64,000 nucleotides of DNA from Prinsepia uniflora (GCA_032719365.1 CM064872.1:58828891-58892890), one strand, 5' to 3'; shown: positions 23,779-35,645, counted from the first letter of the stretch. Notes: generated from the letters alone by a model not told the origin. Numbers and translations are program-made.

Positions 23779-25243
23779 AGAACCTAACGACTAATGACAT
23801 TCAGGATGAATCAACAACGTGGGAAGATGATGCAGATTCTAATGTTTTGGCAAAGAAGGTATTTTCATTTTACTTCTCATAAGCTTTATGAATGAATGAG
23901 CCTTCTTTTTATCAGAAATAGTGAATGATTGGTATACTGTACGTCTTGAATATATATATACTGTGCTTATTACGTACTGACAAGGACATTGTAATAATTA
24001 AATTGCTAGTAATAGGCTATCCAAACATTTTACTTTTGGGGGAGTGAAGAAATTTGTGGCTGAGTTATTTGTGCAATAGGATGCAGGACTGATAATTCCA
24101 AAAACACTAACAACAAATTTGGATTGAATAAACCATCTGGCTTTACAGGGAGACATAACGACAGTCTATAATCTATATCATATACAACTTGATTAAAATA
24201 GCATCTAGCAGTTTATTTGTCTAAGCCTAAAAAAGACTTGAAAAATAAAATTTTATGATCAGTCTATGTTAAGAAATAAAGAAGTTTTGCATGGAGTATT
24301 GAATTGGAACTTGATTTTAAATCACAATAATTTATGGGTTTAGAAATTCTGTTAATATCTTAGCATGTTATTTTGAAATTCAGTTCTTGTTCTCAAAGGA
24401 CCAGGTGTTTATAGTCAGCTTGCATCTTTAAGCTTATTTTTATCCTATATGCACCAACTGTTCATCGTGCAAGACGACAAAGAATTTTATCTCTTGTCCT
24501 GAAATAACGTTATTTTAAAATTAAAAAAAAATGGTTTTGAGGTTTCTACAGTTTCTGGTTACTGATTGAGTAATTACAAACATGTTCATTCATCAGTCAG
24601 CATGATGCTAACAATTCTTCAAAAATTGTAATACGTTCTTAAACTGAGGTCTTATAATGTAATCGCGGACGAGGATCATGCTGCACGCTTGGAAGTTGCA
24701 AACGCCAAGCAAAAAGGGGACAAGAAAAGCCAGGAACAGGCAGGCAGCATCATCCGCGATCTTAAGCACGAGTTATCTGCTCTAGGTTATTTATTCAACT
24801 TTTCTTCTGATTTCAAGTTGAGCTTTCTGGTATATTATATGTTATATATTTCTTAAGTTCATGTATCAGGCTTGTCAGACAACATATTAGCTTCAGAATT
24901 TGAGAGGGTACAAGGTTCTACTGCTTCTGAGGACACAAACAATAATCCTAACAAGCACTTCGAAGGAGTCTATGCTGAAGATTTAACCGTTAATGAAAAT
25001 GATGTGCTGCATTGCAACTCCATTCATTTCCCAGCCGATTCTATTCCTTCAGGTGTACCCGTCCAGAAAAATATTTTAGCAGAAGAAGAGACAACGTCTA
25101 TTGAGATTGGTAATTTCTTCTTAGCAGATGGGCCATCTGGAGAAGTTCTACCTTCTAAAGTTTTGGAACTACAGAAGAAAGAAAGGATAAGAGAATTGTC
25201 TAGTGAGAAAAATTTGGAGAAGTTAAATGGTGTTTGGAAGAAG
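23779..25243 (+). pseudogene. DExH7: DExH7-type RNA helicase remnant, N-terminal exons
   Basis: Three exons with introns retained. Exon a is 23779-23858 (CAG before, GT after), encoding TTWEDDADSNVLAKK. Exon b is about 24674-24785, encoding DKKSQEQAGSIIRDLKHELSA and ending in a split codon. Exon c is 24870-25243, encoding GLSDNILASEFE, then IEIGNFFLADGPSGEVLP, LELQKKERIRELSSEKNLEK and LNGVWKK, with donor GTATTA. Phases b to c join exactly (CTA G/GC TTG). These blocks match in order the N-terminal region of the plant DEAH-box helicase DExH7 (DHX29-related). The exon b acceptor is weak. The next family exons, and the whole helicase core, are absent. Two later exons reappear at 34636-35133, beyond a copia element. 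This is a decayed copy, not a functional helicase. Confidence 0.75.
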
Positions 25244-27035
25244 GTATTATTTACTATGATCTTGCTAGATTAATAATATTTGCGTATTTTCGGAATTTAT
25301 AGTATACAGTATCTGATTCCTTCCTTTTGTCATTATTTCTTGTTTAACTTTTAATAGAAGATATCTCAGTAATTTCTTGAGTACAATAAATGGGTGTTAT
25401 GTGTTGATCTTTTTGTTAAGTAAATATGTAACGTGCAATGTTGAATTCATAATTCCTATGTATTTATACTCAAATATTTAATTTGTTTTACTGGTGCTTT
25501 TTATGTGGCTTAGTCTTGTATATATGGTTGTAGATATTGCGGATCCTCCTAAAGCACTAGTAAGCCTTGAATTAAACATCATTTTATACCCTTTATATTT
25601 ATTGTTTAATATTTAAATACCAAACAATTAGAGAAAATAACATCTTTTGTGAGAATTGTACAGAATTGGATTAAACTTGGAATTACGAGAATTTAGGTGA
25701 AAGAATTACCTCAATCGGAGTTATATTGAAGAAGTTATGATTGAATGAAAGTAGGCCACCAAAAAGCTTGAATGAATTCGATAGGGACCTACCGAATCCA
25801 CAAAGACAGCTCAGAAATAGTTTCGGCGTGTGTCGCCTGACTCCTGAGTACTCTTCGGCGTGCGCCTACCGAACTATCTTCCAAGACTACAGCGCACGCC
25901 TACCGAACTTTCTTCCCCTCTCTTTCTGCCCTTTGACCGCAGTTGACCACTGATTTCCCTTGCTAGTTTCGATGGTCCTCCACCGAAATCACTCCTGAAG
26001 CATTATTTTGAGTTTTAAGCAATATTTTGGGATAATTCCAACTTGCTTTCACACTTATTCTCCATATTCCATAAGGATTTCAATCCTATTTCCTTTTGTT
26101 TTATTATTTTCACCCATTTTACTTGTTGGAAAGGTTTTTAATTAGTTTTCTTATATACTTAGGAAACTTTTTCCTTTTAGAATTAAATTGTAAACTCCTA
26201 TTTATTTGGAGATTAATTTTCTCCTATAAATAGAAAGGTTTAAGTTATTTGTAACGAGTCGCTCATTTTTGTACCAAAGTTCTGCTGAATCAAATTTCCT
26301 TTTTCAATAAATTTAAGATTTATCGTGCAAGGTTAATTATACCATACTCCATCCTCTACATGTTCATCTGTGGCATAATCAGGTTGTCCCTGAGTGTTTC
26401 ACCAAAGAGTGCCCAATCACTTCGAATCCATAGGGTGTCCCGAAGAGAAAAAATGTAACATGGCATCTTTACTTTATAGTTATCTTTTGTGCTTGAATAT
26501 CTTGTTTTATTAAATGATTTATAATATTATTCTTGGTTTTATGATTTGTATTGCTTCAATATTTTATGTGTTTTACAATTCTAGTTTTTGTTATGATTGT
26601 ATGTTTGTGCTTAATACTTGATTAGATATGTCGGGTTGTCCCCGAGTCTAATTCATTGAAAGTGTATGTCAGGCTGTCCTTGAGCACGTACTTACGATAA
26701 TATGCAAATAACTCGTAAGGCTAGAATTAGAGGATTTCAGAGATTGAAATTAATAGAATTTATGAATGAGTTAGGTTTAAAGATGAGTTGACCATGTAAA
26801 TAATAGATTAAGTTAGTTTAGATTAGTTAATCACTTAGGATAATAAAAACAATCAACTACCCCCACAATTAATTAATCAAACGATAAGTATGCTTAGGTA
26901 CCCTCAATCCCCGATTAAGAACGATCCTTACTTATCAATGCTACAATCTACAAAAAAAAAGTTTTAATTTGCATATGTTTTTATTAAGTGTTGAGTGTAA
27001 CTTTGTGTTTACTTTAATGTTTAACTTTAGCGTAT
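25244..27035. other. Unassigned AT-rich repeat-like sequence
   Basis: No gene is recognisable. A TATA-like word (TATAAATAG, 26225) followed about 75 bp later by AATAAA near 26306 resembles the promoter and polyadenylation layout of an LTR. Three variants of GGTTGTCCCTGAG occur near 26382, 26634 and 26669. It may be the worn remains of another LTR element inside the former helicase gene; this is weakly supported. Confidence 0.3.
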
Positions 27036-27265
27036 CAGTCACAGCTGATCACATGAGATTAAGGATCAATCTCCTTGATCTGCTACTCCTAGTCAATGGA
27101 ATCAATCAAATTTCTTCAATGTATAGCTAGACAAATCCTACGAATACTTTCCTAGTTTACTAAGTCGTACATACCTAGTTAGACCATCCTAGGACTTGTA
27201 TAAATATAGGACACTACTGTATTTAAAATTATCTATCAGATACATAATTTTTTTTTTACCTTTTA
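27036..27265 (+). repeat. 5' LTR of the inverted copia element
   Basis: Collinear with about 34162-34394 from AGTCACAGCT onward. It carries TATAAATATAGG (about 27199) and ends at TTTTA directly before the primer-binding site. The exact left end is uncertain by about 20 bp. Confidence 0.7.
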
Positions 27266-27280
27266 TGGTATCAGAGCCCT
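27266..27280 (+). other. Primer-binding site, initiator-Met tRNA type
   Basis: TGGTATCAGAGCCCT follows the 5' LTR directly. Its first 13 bases match the usual plant Met-tRNA primer complement. Confidence 0.85.
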
Positions 27281-27321
27281 AAACTCTCCACCGAGCAAAC
27301 CCTAACAAAAATCCTAATCCC

Positions 27322-28424
27322 ATGGTTGCCCAACCCACTGCCCACTCTATCCCACCACTCACTGAAACTACCCAGCCCACCGCCTACCGAGTCTCACCAC
27401 CCACTGAACCCAACCCTAATCTGAACTCCCTCATCACCATAAATACAGTCACCCAACTTCCAGTCAAGCTCACTACCACCACCTTCTTTCCATGGCAAGC
27501 TCAGTTCAACGCCCTTCTACAAGGCTATGACCTCATGGGCTATGTCGATGGCTCTCGACCTTGCCCTCCACCACCATAGAAACAGTCCTTCGCGACTTCT
27601 GGGTCCTTTAGGACCAGTTTTTACTAAATGCCATTTTGGCTTCTGTGTCACCCCAAGTGATCACTTTTATCACAGCCGCCCAAACTTATGCCGCTACCCG
27701 GGCATGTCTAACTCACTTATATGCCAAAAAAGCCTGAGCTTGTGTCCTTGGCCTTAAGGAACGGCTAACTCTCCTCCGCTAGCACTCGCACCCAATCTCT
27801 GAATATCTTCAGAAGGTTCGACTCCTTGTTGATAAGCTGGTTGCCATCGACACACCCTTGTCTGATGATGGCCTCCATCTCCATGTCCTCAATAAGGTAG
27901 GAACGAGTTCAAGGATATTGCAGTGGTTGTGAGGTCCAGGGACACCTCCCTTCCATTTAAACTTACCAATGTATTATGTACCCCTTGCATGACCCACAAC
28001 TTAATCTCTATTTCTCAATTCAACAAGCAATACCTCTATTGAACTATTTCCTGACTATTTTCATGTGAAGGATTTCAGCACGGGGCAGTTCTCCTTGAAG
28101 GCCCGAGTAAGGGCGATGTGTACGAGTGGTCTCTTGCCCTTCTCCGCCAGCCTCAAGAAATGGTGGGTGTGACAGTCTCCTCTAACCTTTGGAACTATAT
28201 TCTTGGCCATCCTCATCTCAAAACCCTAAAAAACGTCCTAATTTAGTTCAATATCAACTTTTTTTTCCAAAATTTCAGTATCCTTATGTAATTCTTGCTC
28301 TTGTACAAAAGCCACCGCCAACCTTGTGGTGTCTCATCTTTAACCAGCAATCGTCCTCTAGACTTACTATACAGTGATGTCTAGGGACCAACTCCTTACA
28401 CATCCCTTGCTGGCTTTTCTTATG
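27322..28424 (+). pseudogene. Copia gag and integrase start
   Basis: It opens at ATG 27322. Gag contains NLNSLITINTVTQLPVKL then FPWQAQFNALLQGYDLMGYV (about 27415-27545), typical of copia Ale/Retrofit-type gag. A stop follows at 27577 and frames then shift: LGLKERLTLLR near 27740, LLVDKLVAIDTPLSDDGL near 27810. The pre-integrase region reads WNYILGHPHLKTLKNVL (about 28190-28240), and SSLTSNRPLDLLYSDV then GPTPYTSLAG follow up to the breakpoint near 28424. Stops in every frame make it non-functional. Confidence 0.8.
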
Positions 28425-30337
28425 AAGGGTGGGGGAAACCGCGAGGGGAGTGGACACAGGCTTGGCTCCTTCCATGCAGGCCAAGTTGAGTAGATCATGG
28501 ATGTATTTATGATGGGACAGGAAAAGTCCTGCGGCTATAGATATGACCTCAACGCCAAGGAAGTAATGGAGGGAACCGAGGTCCTTAATAAAGAAACGGG
28601 CGACCAAGGAGTGAATGAACCGAGAGAAGGGTAGGATTGTTCCCTGTCACAATTAAATCATCAACATAGACCAAAAAAAATCGAATAGTAGATTCTTGAC
28701 TGAGAAGGAAGAGTGAGGATCATAGTTAGCATTCACAAAACCCTGGGTGAAAAGAAAGGAGTGGAGCTCCTTGTACCAGGCCCTTGGGGTCTGCTTGAGG
28801 CCATAGATGGCCTTTCATAGCTTGCAAACGTTGGAAGGGTGCTACTAGTTCACAAAGCCAGTGGGCTGGGCCATATGAACATCCTAATTAAGAATGCCAT
28901 ATAAGAAGGTATTGTTGACGTCAAGCTGACGAATGGGCCAACCATTGGTGACGGCCAGGTGAAGGATCACACGGATTGTGGTGGACTTAGCCATTGGGCT
29001 GAACGAGTCTTGGAAGTTCACACTAGGACATTGATGGTAACCCCTAGCAACAAAGCGGGCCTTGAAACGATCCACTGCTCCAGTAGGTGTCCGTTTAATG
29101 CGGAATACCCACTTGTTCCCTACTACATTCTGACTTGGATGAGGAGTAACTAACTCTCAAGTACCATTCCTGATAAGAGCATTGAGCTCATCGAACATGG
29201 CAGTGCATCATTGAGGGTCTTTCACGGCCTGAGTGACACATGTTGGCTCAACCAAGGTGGGGAGTGGGTGAGTGGTGGCAGTAAGGGCATATGGTGTGTT
29301 TTAGTGGTGTATAGGGGTAGTAGACCTTAGGAGGGGAAGTTAGCAGGGCTGTCGCCTAGTGTAGGTATGAAGTGGTGGTGATGGTGGTTCAGTGATGGTG
29401 ATGGTGGTTCAGTGGTGGTGGAAAGAGGGGCAGTAGAGGCTAGGGTAAGAGCAAATTCTAACAAGGAGGATACCGGAGGCAATGGGCGATGATGGTGGTT
29501 GATGGACTGTTGTTGGTGGCAGTTCAGCTGCAAAAACCTATAAGGAGGTCGAGTGGTCCCCTGTGGTAGGTAAAGGCGGTGCCGTTGGTGGTGTTGTGAT
29601 ACTGGACTGAAAGGGGACAGAGGTCACGGGTGGGATAGTGGACAACCAAGTTGTGAAGCTGTCTGGAGAGAAACTGAGGGATGGAGTGAGGGAATGGGAG
29701 GATGGAAAGGTTGATTCATCAAACTGGACATGGTGAGAAGTTTAGAGTTCGTTGGTGGAGGGATCATAGCATAGTTAATCATTTTGGCTAAGGGAGTAGC
29801 CAAGGAAGATGCAGGGTTTGGAACGGGGATGTAGCTTGTTGGAGTTGTAGGGCCTAAGCCAAGGAAAACATAGGCACCCAAAGGTTCAAAGGGGTCATAA
29901 TTGGGTGTTTACTGGAATAGGATAGTGTAGGCACATCTTTTTTGGAGGATGGTAGCTGGCAGTTTATTGATGAGATAGACGAAGATTTTGAAAGCATAGA
30001 ACAAATATGAAAGGGGGAGTTGGGCTTTGATGAAGGAGAGTTAGGCCAGTTTCGACAATGTGGCGGTGGCGCCTCTCAACGACACCATTGTGCTAGGAAA
30101 TGTGGGGGAGTGAGGAGGTGGTTGATGCCATGTTCAGCAAGAAAGGATTTTAGCTTGATGAATTCCCCACCACCATTAGTGTAAAGGGAGAAAATGGGAG
30201 AGTTAAACTATTTTTCAACCAAGATTTTAAAGTCTTTGAAAGTTGAATAGACGTCATATTTTTTTCTACGTGGGTAGAGCCATGAGTACTTAGTAAACTA
30301 GATAAGTATCTGTAAGATTTTCCACCTTCTTCCACCA
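28425..30337 (-). pseudogene. Inverted copia block: integrase core to reverse transcriptase
   Basis: Reading the minus strand from 30337 down: integrase core FTKYSWLYPRRKKYDVYSTF and GGGEFIKLKSFLAEHGI (about 30300-30130), the integrase C-terminal region ([16 protein letters not shown], about 29870), then RT with DRFKARFVARGYHQ (about 29070), ATNGW-like RQLDVNNTFLYG (about 28910) and FIKDLGSLHYFLGVEVI with GAKPVSTPLAVSPTLHK ending near 28435. This is exactly the section missing from the plus-strand copies on either side, so it reads as an in-place inversion rather than a second element. It has many stops and frameshifts. Confidence 0.8.
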
Positions 30338-30660
30338 TCTAGTAGGAAGCTAGCAGTACCTCAGCCTGACTAGACCTGATGTCTCATTTGCTATCAATAA
30401 ACTCTCCCAATTCACGCATGCCCTAACCGACCTGCACTGATAGGCCCTCAAGAGAGTTTTGCGATACTTGAAGGGGACCCTGTTTTTTGGCCTCCATCTC
30501 TACCGCAAGGCCTCCACCATTCTCCATGTCGTCTCTCACTCTTTCCATTCCCTTGCTGAATTTTCAGACGCAGATTGGGCAAGTGACCAAGAAGATCGCA
30601 AGTCCGCCACTGCCTACCTGGTCTAACTAGGAGACAACCTCATCCTCTAGAGCTCCCGCA
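30338..30660 (+). pseudogene. Copia RT end and RNase H, first part
   Basis: It resumes the plus-strand element: QYLSLTRPDVSFAINKLSQF, then ALKRVLRYLKGTLFFGLHLY, FSDADWASDQEDRKSATAYL and the start of the SSR(KQ) motif at 30650-30660, where a solo LTR interrupts it. FSDADWA carries the first RNase H acidic residue of the family. Several stops are present. Confidence 0.85.
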
Positions 30661-33600
30661 TGTAACGACTCGGACTTTCAAAAAAGGGAAATTTGGAAAA
30701 TTTGAAGAAAATGACGATTTTGCCCCTAGATAATGGGCGAACGGTTGACTTTTTGCTTGGGTGGTCAAACGGACTTTGACCGATGACTGTGACGTAGTTC
30801 GGGACGTCACGAGTTCATAGACAGGTGGCACGGCCGATTCCGACGATCATGGGAGAAGTTATGACGTTCGGAAGTTCAAGGGCATTTTCGTAATTAGGAC
30901 AAAAAGGGGGAATTTGTTGACTTTTCCAACGACATGGACCTTACACGTAAGCCGAGGACCATTGGGTAGGTCTCGAGACACTGAGTTCGTAGACAAGCAG
31001 CACGCGTCAATCGGAGTTCAGATGACCAAGTTACAGGTCTAGAAGCGTGAAGGGCATTTTGGTAAATTGTCAAAGTGAGGGCAAAATGGTAATTTGACTG
31101 TTGCAGTTTGAAATCAGCCGTGATGGTTGTTGTGTGAATTGTTTAATCTGCTAAGAGTTTGTTTAATAGAATCAAGTGACAATTGTCACTGAGGGAGGTG
31201 GATTGTGGATGGATGGGCTGAGTGGGAAACATGGGCGTGCTGAAGGCAGAGCACGGGTTGTTTTTCTCTAATGCTTGTTGCGGTTGGAAATGGAAACAGA
31301 GCACTCAAACTGGTTTTTACAGGTGAGCAGAGCACGGGTGACTTTGATTGTGGGTTTGAATTAATGAAATCGTTGCTGGGAAGGAGAGAGAGAAACAGAG
31401 AGACGAATTAGAGAGGAAAAACGGGGGGACTGAGTGGAGAATATACACTGGAACCCGAAACTCGATTTTGGACAAATTCAAATTCGAATTTGAAATGTAG
31501 GCCAGCCCAAGCCAAATTGAGGCTCGAATCAGTCTTCTGGAACCTCACTTAGTCGATCCAGATCAAGAAATTCGAAGCTCGAAGCTTGTGAAGCCATGAA
31601 CAGACACGACGGAATTCAAGGAATCACAAGCTTGTGTTCGTGTAATTGGAGGTAAGTTCTTGTGGAATTAATTGCAAAATCATCTCTAAAGTGAGTCTAC
31701 GATGCTCCCTAACTAATTAATTGATGAAACCAGTGACCATTTAGTGAAACTGGGACGATGGACCTTGATTAGAACTTGAGTTCAATTGAGTTGGTTTTAG
31801 GCTGTGATGATTGGAATGAATACTACAGACCCTTAATTAAGTGTATTGCGATTCTACATGATGGATTAATTGAGGAAATTAAGTTGAATGTGGAAGGAAT
31901 TGAATCGGGTCGAACACGCGGGTCGCAGACCCGTTTACCAGGCGAGTCGGGTGACGAAGACAACTGTAGCATCACTGTAGCAGGCGCGTGAGTTTCACGC
32001 GCAGCCACTCACAGCGGAGCGTGGGGGCGCGTGGGCCCGATTCTCGAGGTAATTTCAACACGACTTTTGTCCTATACAATGTAACGAACATTTTAACGTT
32101 GATTTCGAATTAATCGGACACCGTTTCGATGTTGTTTCGAGGGTCCGAAGGTTTATGTTACGTTTTTAACTAACGTTTAATTCCCGGAAAATTATGGGAA
32201 ATTAGTATGCTGTTATTTGAGTTCTTAGTGACACTAAAGAATGATTTCGGACAGGATTCGAGATTTCTGGAAAATGTCGGAAATTACGGAAACGCGTGCA
32301 GCACGAAAACGGGCGTTATGGACGGTGTGTGTGAGTGGGCTTTGCTTTCTAAAATTTAATGCATGCATAAATGTTTCTATTATTTCTATGATTATGATTA
32401 TGACTTATGGTGATTTCGATTTCCGTATTTATACGTATTTTGATATGCAATACGAAATTGCACGTATTTCGAGACTATGGTTTCTCTTATGCCTTGGTGA
32501 TGGTTTGATGAACGATTTTATATGATTTGCGCGTATCATGTTTTAAGGATGTTTTGATTATGATTATGAGTATGACCTACGTTTTTTACACGTATTTCGA
32601 AACTATCACAGATTTGCGCGTTTTACGAGATTTTGAGTATGTTGTGATTGATCATGATTTTGATGAATTGAATTTGGGATTTGAAATAAGATTTGTGTTC
32701 AAAGATTTAAAATGGATTTTGGAAAAGGTGATTTCGGGCTCGATGCCCAGGGCATAAAAGTAATTTTGATGAACGAGATTTCGACTTTTGGAAACTTGAA
32801 AGTGGATTCTGGTTTGGGTTCGGAATGACGGTTCCGGATGCCGGCTTACGGAATCATTATTGCGAATTCGAATTCGGGAATAGGTAACAGATATGATTGG
32901 GGATTTGAAAGAGAAATGCGGACATAAGTCCTATTATGACAAAATGTGATTTCCCATTGGTTTGGAATTTGGATAACGATGGATCCTGGATTGTTGTGAT
33001 TTACAAATGGTTTTGGGTTTAAAGACCCAGTACTATTGCTGGATCATGTTTTGGGTTTAAAGACCCGGTTAATTGATGACGGGGGAGGGCCCTTGATGAG
33101 TTTAAAGACTCGGTTACTGTTTTGAGTTTAAAGACTCGGTATGATACCCCCCGAGGCCTATTGATTATGTTCTGAGTTTAAAGACTCGTTGATATCCCGG
33201 TAAGGCCTGATATATGTGAGTTTAAAGACTCGGTGATTGAAATCCAGCAAAACTAATTGCCTTGTGGTGTATTGTTGATTTCTGATATTTTCGGATGTGT
33301 TGGGCAGTGGCCCGGTTTATGTGGTTTTGATGGATTTTTGGATTATGTCACGTACTTGGATTGATTCATGATTTTGGGCGAAGGCCCTGTGTTTATGATT
33401 GCGGGCTAAGACCCGAAGGTTGAGAAAAGGAAAATGATTTTAATTTTCATGCACGGTTTTCTCATATTGGAAATGAAATGGATTGTGAAATGATTTTCGA
33501 ATGCAGGCATTGGTTTTACGTGGAGGGTAGAAACGTTTTCTGTAACTGTTTTATAAACTGTCTGCTTTTTGTCCACTCACACCTTTTGTGTTTTATTAAC

Positions 33601-33778
33601 CCTCCAGGGCGTGGCGCGCTGATCGAGGCTGATCGAGAGGCGGAGGCATGAGTGAGTACGTGTGTGGCTATCCATGGTTTGGCAAGTACTGAGGGTAAAT
33701 TGGGGACTTCAGTTGACTTGCCAGACGGGAGCAGGACCGGGCACTGTTATCAATGTCCCTTCGAGGGCGGTCCTGTCA
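30661..33778 (+). mobile_element. Solo LTR, perfect target duplication CCGCA
   Basis: 3118 bp, TGTAACGACTCGG to GCGGTCCTGTCA. CCGCA lies at 30656-30660 and again at 33779-33783. No internal domain remains. Joining the flanks restores the copia RNase H codons SRKQRG. It contains the perfect palindrome GCGCGTGAGTTTCACGCGC (31984-32002) and six GRGTTTAAAGAYYC hairpin words (33015-33231). Confidence 0.95.
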
Positions 33779-33783
33779 CCGCA

Positions 33784-34130
33784 AGCAACGAGGCATCTCC
33801 AGATCCTCCAATGAAGTAGAGTGTCGTGCAATAGCATCTACTACTACATAACTACTCTGGGTTTGGTCTCTCCTGGGTGAGCTTGGTGTGACTCTCTCAA
33901 GGACGCCCAACATCTCCTACGACAACATTGGAACTACTTTCTATTGCTCCAATCCTGTTCTACATACACGTATGAAGCATGTGGACATCGATATCACTTT
34001 GTTCGAGACCATGTCACCCGTGGACTACTCTAGGTTTCCCATGTTTCCACAGACGACCAGCTTGTTGATGCACTCACTAAGTCACTGCCATGACCTCGGT
34101 TTCAGCTCCTCCGCTTGAAGATCGGTGTTG
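33784..34130 (+). pseudogene. Copia RNase H, second part
   Basis: It continues from 30660 after the solo LTR: KQRGISRSSNEVECRAIAST, LLGELGVTLSRTPNISYDNI, TTFYCSNPVLHTRMKHVDID and, in a shifted frame, QLVDALTKSLP, ending near 34130. The TRMKHV...DALTK order is the normal C-terminus of copia pol. A purine-rich tract (GGCGGGGGCA, about 34149) precedes the 3' LTR. Confidence 0.85.
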
Positions 34131-34161
34131 TTGATGGCTCCACCATCTGGCGGGGGCATAT

Positions 34162-34394
34162 TGTGGATCCCCTTAAGTCACAGCTAATCATAGGAGGTTA
34201 AGGATCAATCTCCTTGATCTGCTGCTCCTAGTCAACAGAATCAATCAGATTCCTTCCATGTATAGCTAGACAAATACTTTCCTAGTTTACTAAGTCGAAC
34301 ATACCTAGTTAGACCATCCTAGAACTTGTATAAATATAGGATACTGCTGTATTCAAAATTATCTATAAAATACATAAAACTTTCGTACCTTTTA
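34162..34394 (+). repeat. 3' LTR of the inverted copia element
   Basis: It starts about TGTGGATCCCC after the purine tract and ends TACCTTTTA. It is collinear with the 5' LTR, with several substitutions and one 8-bp difference (the CCTACGAA-containing segment near 27138 is absent here). Confidence 0.7.
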
Positions 34395-34635
34395 GAACAC
34401 TCCTTGTTATGCCATTTCATGATATGTCTTGCTAATGGCAGGGGGACTCTCGTCCTTTATTATTATCCTTTGTTACCCTATATTAATCTTTGACTATTGA
34501 AGAAATTTTGTTCATAGTCATGAATATATCTTTGATATGGATAAGATAGATACACATGTTCTCACATTTGGGGAAAAATTTTAACAAAAATTACTTTCAC
34601 TACTACCTGTTAATCACATGACTTTTATATCACAG

Positions 34636-35133
34636 GACGCACAAAAAAGAGTTTCAGCATTTTCTCTTTGTCAATTGTTTCCTGATCTTCCAATTCACCT
34701 ACTAATTATTATTCAGTGGAAGGAAGCTGACATAATAATGAATTTTATTTTGTTGTACTTTAAATTTAAACTTATTTATCTTTAAGAGATGGGAGTTCTT
34801 TGAGTGCGTTGATATGGTAAACCAAGTTCCAATGCTAATATTGTTTTCTGCTTAGTTTCAATTAATGTGTGGATATGTCAAATTCTGATGATTCTGTTGT
34901 ATTTAATGTTTGTTGTAATATTGAAACTCAGGGGAATTATCCACAAGCATGGAAGATAGTGAGGAAGGACGAAGGGCTACTTTTCTAGACTCTTTAATCA
35001 GTGCAGATGGTTCAGCTTCAGCTTCTAGTGCTAGTGTTATGTATGATATCCTTCCAGAAAAGGTTCAAGATCTCCATATTGAAGAACCTATAAGTGCAAG
35101 TGTTGCTCATATTGATCCAACTGTTCAAAGTAG
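34636..35133 (+). pseudogene. DExH7: DExH7-type RNA helicase remnant, later exons
   Basis: Exon d (34636 to about 34740, after TATCACAG) encodes DAQKRVSAFSLCQLFPDLPI then QWKEAD. It matches the DExH7 region after the dsRNA-binding-like segment, with a short gap where family members read TEPYA. No GT donor is visible at its end. Exon e (34932-35133, after ACTCAG) encodes GELSTSMEDSEEGRRATFLD, SLISADGSASAS and a tail to VQSR, followed by GTACCT. In the family these exons follow those at 23779-25243, with one or more exons between, and they precede the helicase core. Neither the intervening exons nor the core are in the window. LINE sequence begins about 140 bp downstream. Confidence 0.75.
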
Positions 35134-35645
35134 GTACCTTCACTTCGCTCTTGGTTGCACTGTTGAGAAAACATTTATTTTGATTTTGTTGCTGCTATTG
35201 GACCACATCTCATTATATCCATATGTAAAAAAGAGAAGTATATATTCATCAATGAAAATAGTTACTTAAGTCCTTTCTCCTTCTTAATAGTTACCATACA
35301 CCATCAACAACAGCCAAGGTATCTCATTTGCCACCATGACAATCACACTAATTCCTTGGTCATGCTTGCTTACAATATCCATCTTAACTGGGTTATCATT
35401 CCACATAACTCATATGCCTCCCGAGAAGCCAATCACATCAACCCTAGAAAACTGGGGAAAACCCAACGATTTAATAATCGACAGAGCCTTATCCTCACTC
35501 ACTTGAGGTTCCAAAATCACACACAAACTTACATCATGCACAGATAAAAGAGTCTTTCTTCCTGCACCCTTACATTCCAACACATAATATTCATAGACAT
35601 TATAAATTAAGCACAAGAGAAAGAACTAACCTTAACTAGTCATCA

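Larger units (their letters stand above)
27036..34394 (+). mobile_element. Ty1/copia element with internal inversion and nested solo LTR
   Basis: Short LTRs flank the unit: 27036-27265 and about 34162-34394, sharing ACAGCT...ATCAATCTCCTTGATCTGCT, GTATAGCTAGACAAAT and ACTTGTATAAATATAGGA. Inside are a Met-tRNA primer site, gag, the integrase start, an inverted block holding integrase core to RT (28425-30337), then RT end and RNase H in the original orientation. A 3.1-kb solo LTR (30661-33778) interrupts RNase H. Gene order and the gag start are like the Ale/Retrofit group. The 5' LTR start is hard to place, and I see no clear target duplication. Confidence 0.8.
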
